Assembly: GCA_022791685.1 (NCBI GenBank)
Contig: JAAVZO010000037.1
Location: forward strand, 1-59,655
Direction: 5' to 3'
DNA length: 59,655 nt
DNA from: Clostridiales bacterium
Lineage (GTDB): Bacteria; Bacillota; Clostridia; Oscillospirales; CAG-272
Shown here: piece by piece, positions 25,616 to 34,953 of the stretch
Position numbering within the stretch: position 1 is the first letter of the stretch
Layout of the letters: every line of letters begins with the position of its first letter
Notes under the pieces: generated by a model
Database searches by the model: none
What the model saw: the letters and a program-made list of their open reading frames with translations, nothing else
Told to the model about the DNA's origin: nothing
Program-made: the position numbers and the translations under genes

Positions 25616-25948
25616 GTGGCTATTACAGTAAATATTTATTATAGCGGCGCGAATGGAAACGCGCGGAAATTTGCAGAGGAAATGGTCTTGTGCGGAATAG
25701 TCGACGACATTCGTGCAGAAGCTGGAAATATCAGATATGATTACTTTTTCCCGATGGGTGATCCAGAAACAGTCCTGCTCATCGACAGTTGGAAGGATCA
25801 GGGTGCGCTTGATATCCACCATGCTTCGCCGATGATGGCAAAAATCGCTGAGCTTCGGGAAAAATATGATCTGCGAATGAAGGTAGAACGGTATATTTCG
25901 GATGAAAATGACGTTCCCGCATCTGATAAAGCATTTATCAGAGAATAG
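25616..25948 (+). CDS. Antibiotic biosynthesis monooxygenase-like (ABM) protein
   Basis: A 110-residue small alpha/beta protein starting with GTG (GAGGT upstream). NARKFAEEMVLCGIVDDIRA, then IRYDYFFPMGDPETVLLIDS and SWKDQGALDIHHASPMM match the dimeric ferredoxin-like ABM/YgiN fold; the D-x-H-HxxS-M ending is typical. Relatives are quinol monooxygenases or small oxygenases without cofactor, but many have no known substrate. It has its own promoter and precedes the ATP synthase cluster by 47 bases. Confidence 0.8.
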   Translation: MAITVNIYYSGANGNARKFAEEMVLCGIVDDIRAEAGNIRYDYFFPMGDPETVLLIDSWKDQGALDIHHASPMMAKIAELREKYDLRMKVERYISDENDVPASDKAFIRE

Positions 25949-25995
25949 CTTATTGTTTTGCTGTGAGTATAGACCTTGCAGCTTGGAGGAATTAA

Positions 25996-26397
25996 ATGAA
26001 AAAAATAGACCCGGCGGTCAAACGCGAAACGATATACGTCACATCGTGTGTGGTTATCCTGAGCCTCATAATGCAGGCGGTGTTTCTGATCATTGGAAAG
26101 TGGGATTATACCGTGCTGCTTGGAAATCTGCTCAGTGGCGGAGTTGCGGTGCTGAACTTCTTTTTGATGGGACTGACTGTACAGTCGGCGGTCGAACTTG
26201 AAGAAAAGGAAGCGCGAAACCGAATGAAAACTTCTATGTCGCTTCGTATGGTGCTGCTCGTAATAACTGCCGCACTCGGAGTCGGACTGCCATGCTTTTC
26301 GATCATAACCTCGCTCGTACCGCTGTTTTTCGTACGAATAGCAGTAGCCGTGCGCCCATTGTTTAATAAATACATTGAGGCTGACGGTGGAAAGTAA
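25996..26397 (+). CDS. atpI: AtpI-like membrane protein of the ATP synthase locus
   Basis: A 133-residue protein with four predicted membrane helices (about 15-35, 40-62, 82-102 and 105-122) and a charged middle loop EEKEARNRMKTSM. Position and topology match AtpI (UncI), the poorly conserved first gene of many atp operons, which helps assemble the c-ring. Identity rests on context, since AtpI families diverge strongly. GGAGG precedes the ATG. It is separated from atpB by a GNAT gene, which is unusual. Confidence 0.65.
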   Translation: MKKIDPAVKRETIYVTSCVVILSLIMQAVFLIIGKWDYTVLLGNLLSGGVAVLNFFLMGLTVQSAVELEEKEARNRMKTSMSLRMVLLVITAALGVGLPCFSIITSLVPLFFVRIAVAVRPLFNKYIEADGGK

Positions 26398-26400
26398 TAT

Positions 26401-26865
26401 ATGAAATATCGCTTTGAGCGCCTTGACGATAACGTGTTTGATGACATCAGAGATTTATTTGTAAGCGTTTTTTCAAGAGAGCCTTGGAATGATGATTGGT
26501 CGGACGAAGATCAGCTGCGAGCGTATATCCACGACTTGACTGGTCAGAGTAATTCGCTTGCATTTGGAATGTATAACGGCGACGAGCTTATCGGCATATC
26601 GTTAGGACATATACGTCACTGGTACACTGGTACGGAATACTTCATCGACGAGCTTTGTATCAGCACATCAGAGCAAGGGAAGGGTATTGGCACGCTGTTT
26701 GTCAATGAGATAGAAAAGGCTTGCAGCGAATTAGGTCTTACGCATATATTCCTGCTGACTGACCATAATGTTCCGGCTTATGAATTCTACAAAAAGCGCG
26801 GATTTCATGAGCTGGAAAGCAATGCAGCATTTGCTAAGAAAATAAGTCCATATCGTGCAGAATAA
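26401..26865 (+). CDS. GNAT-family N-acetyltransferase
   Basis: A 154-residue single-domain GNAT. IGISLGHIRHWYTG and EYFIDELCISTSEQGKGIGT hold the central strand and the Q/RxxGxG/A acetyl-CoA loop; HIFLLTDHNVPAYEFYKKRG is the usual C-terminal substrate region. It begins 3 bases after the atpI-like stop and is 64 bases before atpB, so it is probably cotranscribed with the ATP synthase. The substrate may be an amine, a drug or a protein N-terminus; nothing ties it to ATP synthase function. Confidence 0.82.
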   Translation: MKYRFERLDDNVFDDIRDLFVSVFSREPWNDDWSDEDQLRAYIHDLTGQSNSLAFGMYNGDELIGISLGHIRHWYTGTEYFIDELCISTSEQGKGIGTLFVNEIEKACSELGLTHIFLLTDHNVPAYEFYKKRGFHELESNAAFAKKISPYRAE

Positions 26866-26929
26866 AATTTGCCCGATTTATGCAGATTTATATAAATAAA
26901 TTCACATCTAAAGGAGGTGAATTATTGTA

Positions 26930-27829
26930 ATGGAGGAAAACGATCGTCAGTTTAAGATTATAGACAGACTGTACCTTGCACTCGCGATACTGCCGCTTGT
27001 CGTCGGCATGGCGATAAATGTGCTGACCTCTCCGGCTTCGGATGGAATCGAAATTGCTGGTGCGCGTATCTTTTTTGAGATACCGCTGCCGCTGCAACCG
27101 CTTCCGATAACCGAATCGCAGGTCAATTCTTGGCTGGTAATGGTAACGATATTTTTCTTGTGCCTGTACTTCACACATGGACTCACTGAGCGCGCTAATA
27201 CAAAACGCCAGCTCATACTCGAATGGGTAGTTGAAGCAACCGACAATCTTGTAAGAGAGAACATGGGTAAGTATTTTGAGGGCTTCTCGCCGTTCGTCGC
27301 AGCAATTATGGCGCTGTCGGCGTTCTCGAGTCTGCTCTCACTAATCGGGCTCTACCCGCCGACCTCGGACTTGAACGTCGTCGCTGGATGGGCAGTGATA
27401 GTATTCGTGCTTATCACCTACTACAAGAATAAATGCGGCTTCGTGCATTATCTCAAGAGTTTCGGCGACCCGGTGCCGTTCCTCGCACCGCTCAATGTCA
27501 TCAGTGAATTCGCAACACCGGTATCAATGGCATTCCGTCATTACGGAAACGTGCTTTCAGGCTCGGTAATTTCGGTGCTGATAGCTTCAGCGCTGCAAGG
27601 AGTATCGTCAATGCTGCTCGGATGGCTGCCCGGATTTCTGGGACAAGTCCCGTTCCTGCAGATCGGTATTCCGGCGGTACTGTCGATATACTTCGACGTG
27701 TTCAGCGGATGCTTGCAGGCGTTCATATTCGCAATGCTGACAATGCTGTACATTTCGAGCGGTTTCCCCGCCGACGATTGGGAAAAGTTAAAGCTGCAAA
27801 AACAACAGCTTAAAGAAGCAAACAACTAA
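26930..27829 (+). CDS. atpB: F0 subunit a of ATP synthase
   Basis: A 299-residue membrane protein with five to six helices. The essential stator arginine is in SMAFRHYGNVLSGSVI (about residue 204), and the last two helices (PVSMAFRHYG, then FDVFSGCLQAFIFAMLTMLY) form the ion half-channels. It is longer than the usual 220-260 residues owing to an extended N-terminus and loops. It starts after a strong AAAGGAGGTG site. It should translocate Na+ together with the two-carboxylate c-ring. A 272-bp gap containing repeat copy A separates it from atpE. Confidence 0.92.
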   Translation: MEENDRQFKIIDRLYLALAILPLVVGMAINVLTSPASDGIEIAGARIFFEIPLPLQPLPITESQVNSWLVMVTIFFLCLYFTHGLTERANTKRQLILEWVVEATDNLVRENMGKYFEGFSPFVAAIMALSAFSSLLSLIGLYPPTSDLNVVAGWAVIVFVLITYYKNKCGFVHYLKSFGDPVPFLAPLNVISEFATPVSMAFRHYGNVLSGSVISVLIASALQGVSSMLLGWLPGFLGQVPFLQIGIPAVLSIYFDVFSGCLQAFIFAMLTMLYISSGFPADDWEKLKLQKQQLKEANN

Positions 27830-27852
27830 TTTTGTAGGGAAAACTAACTTAA

Positions 27853-28386
<534 letters not shown>

Positions 28387-28409
28387 TTTTATTAAAGGTT
28401 GGTAATATT

Positions 28410-28913
28410 ATGCCATCAATGGAAGTAATTTCCGTAAACATCTGGCAGATACTTATCTCGCTCTGCAATTTGCTGATCTTGTACCTCATTATCCGCAAGT
28501 TTTTGTACGAGCCGGTCAGAAAAATGCTCGAGCAGCGCCGTGCGGTGATCGACGGGCAGTATTCGGACGCTGATGAAGCTAAGAGAGCTGCGCTTGCAGA
28601 TAAGGCGGCGTATGAGGAAAAGCTCGCCGGCGCTAAGGCTGAGGCGGAGACTATACGTCAGAACGCTGTAGCTGAGGCTGATAAACGCGGTGAAAAGCTG
28701 CTTGCTGAAGCTAAAGACAAGGCGGACGGTATCGTTCGCCGCGCTGAGGCGGAGGTAGAGCTCGAGAAGCAGAAGGCGAAGGACGATATACGCCGCGAGA
28801 TCGCCGACGTTTCGACCAAGCTCGCTGAAAAGCTCATCGAGCGCGAGATCGACGAGAAGGACCACCACGAGCTCATCGACTCGTTCATCGACGAAATTGG
28901 TGAGACAAAATGA
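28410..28913 (+). CDS. atpF: F0 subunit b of ATP synthase
   Basis: A 167-residue protein: one N-terminal membrane helix (IWQILISLCNLLILYLIIRK), then a long Ala-, Glu- and Lys-rich coiled coil that forms the peripheral stalk linking subunit a to delta and alpha. Length is normal. The stop overlaps the atpH start (ATGA), indicating translational coupling. Confidence 0.92.
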   Translation: MPSMEVISVNIWQILISLCNLLILYLIIRKFLYEPVRKMLEQRRAVIDGQYSDADEAKRAALADKAAYEEKLAGAKAEAETIRQNAVAEADKRGEKLLAEAKDKADGIVRRAEAEVELEKQKAKDDIRREIADVSTKLAEKLIEREIDEKDHHELIDSFIDEIGETK

Positions 28914-29440
28914 CCGATATCAGCAGAGAATATTCGGAGGCGCTGTTCGCGCTGGCGGCTGAAGCCGGACGCGGACAGGAGTACGCCGACGCGCTCGCTA
29001 TGATACGCGGACTGCTTGTCGAAAATCCCGACTACATCGAGCTTTTAGCGTCGCCGAGCATACCTATGGACGAGCGGCGCGCGGCTGTTGACGCAGCCTT
29101 CACTGGCAGCGAGACGATGGACGATATCGCTTCGTTCATGAAGCTGCTTTGCGAGCGCGGACACGTGCGCGATATTTTCGATATAATCGACGATTTTCAG
29201 GCGTTGTATAAGTCGGCGAGCGGAGTTTCGACGGCATTCATCACGAGCGCAGTCGAACTGAGCGAGACTGAGAAGCAGTCGCTTTGCGAAAAGCTCGAAA
29301 AGAAGCTCGGACATCGCGTGGAGCTTCAATTGTCGGTCGACGCAAGTCTCATCGGCGGTCTCATAGTCAGAGTTGACGGAAAAATAATGGACGGCAGCAT
29401 TAAAAATCGGCTGTCAGATATAAAAGAATTGATAAAATAA
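28910..29440 (+). CDS. atpH: F1 subunit delta of ATP synthase
   Basis: A 176-residue delta (OSCP-like) subunit: an N-terminal helical bundle (DISREYSEALFALAAEAG) and a C-terminal region with HRVELQLSVDASLIGGLIVR and DGSIKNRLSDIKELI, the family signature. It sits on top of F1 and binds the b stalk. It overlaps atpF by 4 bases. No anomaly seen. Confidence 0.93.
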   Translation: MTDISREYSEALFALAAEAGRGQEYADALAMIRGLLVENPDYIELLASPSIPMDERRAAVDAAFTGSETMDDIASFMKLLCERGHVRDIFDIIDDFQALYKSASGVSTAFITSAVELSETEKQSLCEKLEKKLGHRVELQLSVDASLIGGLIVRVDGKIMDGSIKNRLSDIKELIK

Positions 29441-29481
29441 ACTGCGTTTATTTTATTCGATAGAAAGGTGTGATCAGTTTA

Positions 29482-30975
29482 ATGAACCTCAGACCTGAGG
29501 AAATCAGCGGAATCATTAAGGATCAGATTAAAAATTACAAGTCGAAGATAGAAATGACCGAAACCGGCAGCGTTATCCTCGTCGGCGACGGTATCGCGCG
29601 CGTCTACGGACTGCGCAGCTGCATGGCGAGTGAGCTGCTCGAATTCGACGACGGTAGCTTCGGTATGGCGCAGAACCTCGAAAACGAGACTGTGTCGGTC
29701 GCTATTCTGTCAGACACTAACAATATCCGCGAGGGCACGCAAGTGCGCCGCACCGGAAAGGTCGTATCTGTGCCGGTCGGCGAAGGTATGCTTGGACGCG
29801 TCGTAAATGCGCTCGGCGAGCCTATCGACGGCAAAGGTCCTACCGGCTGCACCGCGACTCGTCCGATCGAGTCGGAAGCCCCCGGAATAATCGAACGCAA
29901 GAGCGTATCCGTGCCGCTCCAGACCGGAATCAAGGCTATCGACAGCATGATCCCGATAGGACGCGGACAGCGTGAGCTCATCATCGGCGACCGCCAGACC
30001 GGTAAGACCGAAATTGCAATCGATACTATAGTAAACCAAAAAGACCAGAACGTGCTCTGCATTTATGTCGCTATCGGACAGAAGAGCACATCGGTCGTAC
30101 AGCTTGTGAACGAGCTCGAACGCTGCGGTGCGATGTCGTATACTATCGTCGTGTCTGCGTCAGCGTCTGAGAGCGCGCCGCTGCAATATATCGCGCCATA
30201 TTCTGGCTGTGCGATGGCGGAGTATTTCCGCGAGCAGGGCAAGGACGTGCTCATTGTTTACGACGATTTGTCAAAGCACGCAGTCGCATACCGCGCACTG
30301 TCACTGCTTATTCGCCGTCCGCCGGGCCGTGAGGCGTACCCGGGCGACGTATTCTACCTCCATTCGAGACTTCTCGAGCGCGCGGCGTGCGTAGCACCAG
30401 AATACGGCGGAGGTTCTATTACCGCACTGCCGCTTATTGAGACGCAGGCAGGCGACGTATCGGCGTATATTCCTACTAATGTAATATCCATTACCGACGG
30501 ACAGATATTCCTCGAGACAGAGCTCTTCCACTCAGGCGTTATGCCGGCGATAAACCCCGGTATTTCGGTAAGCCGCGTCGGCGGCTCGGCTCAGCTGAAG
30601 GGCATGAAGAAGGTATCGGGCGAGCTGAAGCTGCTCTATTCGCAGTACCGTGAGCTCCAGTCGTTCGCGCAGTTCGGAAGCGACCTCGACGCGGACACGA
30701 AGGCGCGCCTTGCGCTTGGTGAGCGAATCGTTGAGGTGCTGAAGCAGCACCGCAATTCTCCAGTGCGCGTCGGCTGTCAGGTAGCGATCGTATATGCGGT
30801 AACTCACGGCTTCCTCGATAAGGTAGCGGTCGACAAGGTGAAGGCATACGAGCAGTCGCTCTACGATATGCTCGAAGCGAGATACGGCGAGTGGCTGGCG
30901 CGCGTCGAAGCTGGTCAGTGGACTGACGATGATGTCGCTGAGCTCGAAAAGGCGCTCGGCGAGATGGTCATATAA
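29482..30975 (+). CDS. atpA: F1 subunit alpha of ATP synthase
   Basis: A 497-residue subunit. The N-terminal beta barrel contains [10 protein letters not shown]; the Walker A GDRQTGKT (about 169-176) binds non-catalytic nucleotide; [18 protein letters not shown] and [17 protein letters not shown] are hallmark alpha segments. The start at 29482 follows AAAGGTG at 29464-29470; a GTG at 29470 is a less likely start. Slightly shorter than average (about 505). Confidence 0.95.
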   Translation: MNLRPEEISGIIKDQIKNYKSKIEMTETGSVILVGDGIARVYGLRSCMASELLEFDDGSFGMAQNLENETVSVAILSDTNNIREGTQVRRTGKVVSVPVGEGMLGRVVNALGEPIDGKGPTGCTATRPIESEAPGIIERKSVSVPLQTGIKAIDSMIPIGRGQRELIIGDRQTGKTEIAIDTIVNQKDQNVLCIYVAIGQKSTSVVQLVNELERCGAMSYTIVVSASASESAPLQYIAPYSGCAMAEYFREQGKDVLIVYDDLSKHAVAYRALSLLIRRPPGREAYPGDVFYLHSRLLERAACVAPEYGGGSITALPLIETQAGDVSAYIPTNVISITDGQIFLETELFHSGVMPAINPGISVSRVGGSAQLKGMKKVSGELKLLYSQYRELQSFAQFGSDLDADTKARLALGERIVEVLKQHRNSPVRVGCQVAIVYAVTHGFLDKVAVDKVKAYEQSLYDMLEARYGEWLARVEAGQWTDDDVAELEKALGEMVI

Positions 30976-31014
30976 CGCTGGCGTGATAATTTCGATGAAA
31001 GAAGGTATTTTATA

Positions 31015-31824
31015 ATGCCGGATACGAAAGCACTAAGAAGCCGGATCAAGAGCGTCGATTCGACGCTGCACCTGACAAAGGCGATGGGACTTGTCGCGTC
31101 GTCGAAGATACGCCGTGCGAACGAAGCTATGATGAAGGGACGCGACTATTCGTCGGCGGTGAACGAGGTAATATCTCAGTTGGCGGTGTCGAAAGAATGC
31201 GCGAAAAGCGCGTACATGCAGAGCCGTTCAGACGACATTTCTCGCACACGTATAATCATAATAGCCGGCGACCGCGGCTTGGCTGGCGGCTACAACGCGA
31301 ACATATTCCGTCTTGCGGCACACTACGCGGGCGCGCAGTTCATCCCGATAGGCAAGCGTGCGTGCGACCGCTACGGAGCGGAGATAAACTCATCCGAGCA
31401 CTATTCGAGCGATGACGCGGCGGCGTTATCGCGCAAGCTTTGCGCGGAATTCGCGTCAGGCGACTACGACCGCCTCGGCATAATCCACACGAAATACGTG
31501 TCGATGCTGACTCAGGAAGCTGTCATCGACTGGCTGCTCCCACTAAGCCGCAGCGAATCAACTGCAACATCGACGAGCATAGTCTTCGAGCCCGACGAAA
31601 TCAGCATACTGAACGCAGTCGTGCCCGAATACGTGGCAGGCATACTGGTGAGCGCGATCCGCGAGAGCTTCGCTTCGGAAGTAGCGGCGCGCCGCACAGC
31701 TATGGACTCCGCAGGCAAGAATGCAGGCGACATGATCGACCGACTCCAGCTCGAATACAACCGCGCCCGTCAGGGAGCGATAACTCAGGAGATAACCGAG
31801 ATAGTGGCTGGAAGTGGGGTTTGA
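31015..31824 (+). CDS. atpG: F1 subunit gamma of ATP synthase
   Basis: A 269-residue rotor shaft subunit. The N-terminal helix (LRSRIKSVDSTLHLTKAMGL, VASSKIRRANEAM) and C-terminal helix (AARRTAMDSAGKNAGDMIDR, then YNRARQGAITQEITEIVAG) form the coiled shaft, with the GDRGLAGGYN signature in the middle domain. Somewhat short (family about 285). Downstream is a 291-bp gap with repeat copy B in inverted orientation. Confidence 0.94.
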   Translation: MPDTKALRSRIKSVDSTLHLTKAMGLVASSKIRRANEAMMKGRDYSSAVNEVISQLAVSKECAKSAYMQSRSDDISRTRIIIIAGDRGLAGGYNANIFRLAAHYAGAQFIPIGKRACDRYGAEINSSEHYSSDDAAALSRKLCAEFASGDYDRLGIIHTKYVSMLTQEAVIDWLLPLSRSESTATSTSIVFEPDEISILNAVVPEYVAGILVSAIRESFASEVAARRTAMDSAGKNAGDMIDRLQLEYNRARQGAITQEITEIVAGSGV

Positions 31825-31841
31825 GTCATGCGCTCGTTTAA

Positions 31842-32038
31842 GGGTTACGCGGCTTTCTTGAAAGAAAGCCTGGCAAAGAACTTTTATAAGCTATCGCATT
31901 TTACGGGGTATTCGCCCATATAAAATGACTTATGCGTTTCTTTACCGGGGCGAACAGTCTCTGTGCCTTGTTTGGACTACAGTGGCGCGTTCGACTCCGT
32001 GGCCCCGCACCTCTCCGTCGAACTACTTTACGGTATTT
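31842..32038 (-). repeat. 195-bp structured repeat, copy B (inverted)
   Basis: Reverse-complement copy of the element at 27861. P2 here is GTTCGAC/GTCGAAC, two compensated pair changes from copy A; P3 is TGTTCGCCC/GGGCGAATA. The 3' hairpin is identical. It lies between atpG and atpD, antisense to the operon. Confidence 0.85.
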
Positions 32039-32103
32039 ATTCGATTTTTTTAGTAACTTATATTACACTTTTAGATTTGACATAATTTTCCTAATATTTT
32101 TAG

Positions 32104-33528
<1,425 letters not shown>

Positions 33529-33537
33529 CGGTGCGGT

Positions 33538-33825
33538 ATGAATACATTCAAGCTGAAAATATCGACACCGAACGGTAATATATATGACGGTGCGGCGGTA
33601 AAGCTCGACGTGCGCGGCATTGAAGGCGAGCTTGCGGTAATGGCGGGGCACATCCCGTTCATGACCGCGATAAAGCCGGGGCACTGCGATATATTGTTGG
33701 AGGACGGCAGCGAGCGTCACGCGAGAGCGGAAGGCGGAATATTAAACGTAGCCGCCGACTCAGTAACGCTGCTTGCAAGTTCATTTAGTTGGGCGGGGCA
33801 AGCCGGGACGCCCCGGCAGGCATAG
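33538..33825 (+). CDS. atpC: F1 subunit epsilon of ATP synthase, lacking C-terminal helical domain
   Basis: A 95-residue protein. The N-terminal beta sandwich is present (FKLKISTPNGNIYDG, GIEGELAVMAGHIPFMTAIK, EGGILNVAADSVTLLA), but the usual C-terminal two-helix domain of 40-50 residues, which inhibits ATP hydrolysis, is absent. The last residues, about AGQAGTPRQA, and the TAG stop are encoded by the left part of the shared 3'UTR element (33799-33881), so the truncation appears to come from that element. The protein should still couple gamma to the c-ring. Confidence 0.88.
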   Translation: MNTFKLKISTPNGNIYDGAAVKLDVRGIEGELAVMAGHIPFMTAIKPGHCDILLEDGSERHARAEGGILNVAADSVTLLASSFSWAGQAGTPRQA

Positions 33826-33881
33826 TCAAATATTCTGCGTGCGTCGCCGTTTGTTTACTGCTTATCAAACATACCACGTCG
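33799..33881 (+). repeat. Shared 3'UTR element, copy R1 (atpC)
   Basis: Contains a GC hairpin GCCGGG/CCCGGC, CATAGTCAAATATT, TTGTTTACTGCTTATCAAAC and ATACCACGTCG. It matches the 3' end of rnj (34953-34872 minus) over about 82 bases and, in part, the 3' side of the gene at 34019 (34020-33985 minus). Confidence 0.8.
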
Positions 33882-33915
33882 AATACGATACTATGCCAAA
33901 GATAAATTTATGACA

Positions 33916-33951
33916 AAAGAATCCCACGAATGCAAATTCGTGGGATTCTTT
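33916..33951. terminator. Bidirectional terminator between atpC and the gene at 34019
   Basis: Perfect 15-bp stem AAAGAATCCCACGAA / TTCGTGGGATTCTTT with a 6-base loop. Ends both convergent transcripts. Confidence 0.88.
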
Positions 33952-33984
33952 GATTATGAAAAAGATTTGGTTTCAAATACTTTA

Positions 33985-34020
33985 CAACGTGATATGTTTG
34001 ATAGGCGATAATATTTGATT
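33985..34020 (-). repeat. Shared 3'UTR element, copy R3 (short form)
   Basis: On the minus strand, immediately after the stop of the secreted-protein gene: TCAAATATTATCGCC then TATCAAACATATCACGTTG. It matches R1 except for an internal deletion of about 20 bases. Confidence 0.7.
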
Positions 34021-34663
34021 ATGCCTTACGAGACTTCACGATGGTGAGTACTGCGCCAGCGCTTACTAACATTGCAGCTACTGCGATAACAGCTATGTCA
34101 GATGTTGCAGCAGAAGCCGGAACGTCGGTAGCCGGAATTGGGCTCGATACGTACAGAATGTCGCAGAGGTAGAGAGATTTGATAGTAGTGTCATCCCAAT
34201 CTTCAGGAACAGAGAAGGTCATAGTGTGTTCGCCGGCGGTGAGGGTTGCGGTGATACCGTAGAAATATTGGTCAATTTCCTTGTTTGCATCCTCATAAGT
34301 AGCTTCCATACGATAAACAGCGCCGTCATCAAGCTTAACGTTTGTAGCGCGCGGAACGCCCTGTGACCAGCCCATAAGACGGAAAGCAAAATCGTAAACT
34401 GCATCTTCAGATACAGTAAACTTTACAGCAAAGTCGCCCTTGCCGTCCTCCTTGAGGAAAACATAGTCGAAATTGTCGTTCTTGTTGTGTCTTGCATTTG
34501 TAGCGCCATCGACCCATGAGTCAACAAGCTTAATAGTGGTTGCATCCTTGAACTGTTCCGGCGGAGCTTTAAAGCAGCTATCGAGCTTTTCAGCAGCGAA
34601 TGTCGGAATGGTCATAAAAATGGCAAGCATGAGAACCAATGCGATTGATATCAGTTTTTTCAT
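34019..34663 (-). CDS. Secreted, membrane-anchored protein with C-terminal sorting-like tail
   Basis: A 214-residue protein: signal peptide MKKLISIALVLMLAIFM (cleavage near FAA-EKL), a beta-rich ectodomain of about 150 residues (FAVKFTVSEDAVYDFAFRLM, TATLTAGEHTMTFSVPEDWD), and a tail AATSDIAVIAVAAMLVSAGA then KSRKA. The ectodomain looks like a carbohydrate-binding-module-type sandwich, but I do not recognise the family. The tail resembles those of the two CBM9 proteins at 37935 and 39001. The start at 34663 has GGAGG 8 bases upstream. Confidence 0.7.
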   Translation of the reverse strand: MKKLISIALVLMLAIFMTIPTFAAEKLDSCFKAPPEQFKDATTIKLVDSWVDGATNARHNKNDNFDYVFLKEDGKGDFAVKFTVSEDAVYDFAFRLMGWSQGVPRATNVKLDDGAVYRMEATYEDANKEIDQYFYGITATLTAGEHTMTFSVPEDWDDTTIKSLYLCDILYVSSPIPATDVPASAATSDIAVIAVAAMLVSAGAVLTIVKSRKA

Positions 34664-34827
34664 TGTGATATCCTCCTTATTTAATTTGTACAAATTCTAC
34701 AATATATATTGTGCATTTGCTACATACATGATATCACAAGTTTTCTTAAAAGTCAAGTGAAAAAATTGAAATCTCAATAAATTCCATCAAAAGTGCACTT
34801 GGCAAAAATAAAAGTCCACGATATAAC

Positions 34828-34861
34828 AAAAAAATCCCAAGAATTAAATCATGGGATTTTT
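34828..34861 (-). terminator. Terminator of rnj
   Basis: Stem AAAAATCCCA / TGGGATTTTT on the minus strand, about 90 bases after the rnj stop and directly after the R2 element. Confidence 0.75.
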
Positions 34862-34871
34862 GTAACTTTTA

Positions 34872-34953
34872 CGACGTGGTATGTTTGATAAGCGGTAAAC
34901 AATGGACGACGCAGGCACAAACCTTGACTACGCCCGCGGGGGCTCCCCGCTAG
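34872..34953 (-). repeat. Shared 3'UTR element, copy R2 (rnj)
   Basis: Starts at the rnj stop codon (CTAG) with hairpin GCGGGG/CCCCGC, then CGTAGTCAAGG, TGCGTCGTCC and TTGTTTACCGCTTATCAAAC, ATACCACGTCG. The hairpin differs from R1 by compensated changes. Confidence 0.8.

Noticed and set aside
31990-32020. tRNA-like T-loop (GCGTTCGACTCC) in the minus complement of repeat copy B
   Set aside because: The flanking bases do not pair as a T-stem, and copy A lacks the TTCGA, so no tRNA is supported.
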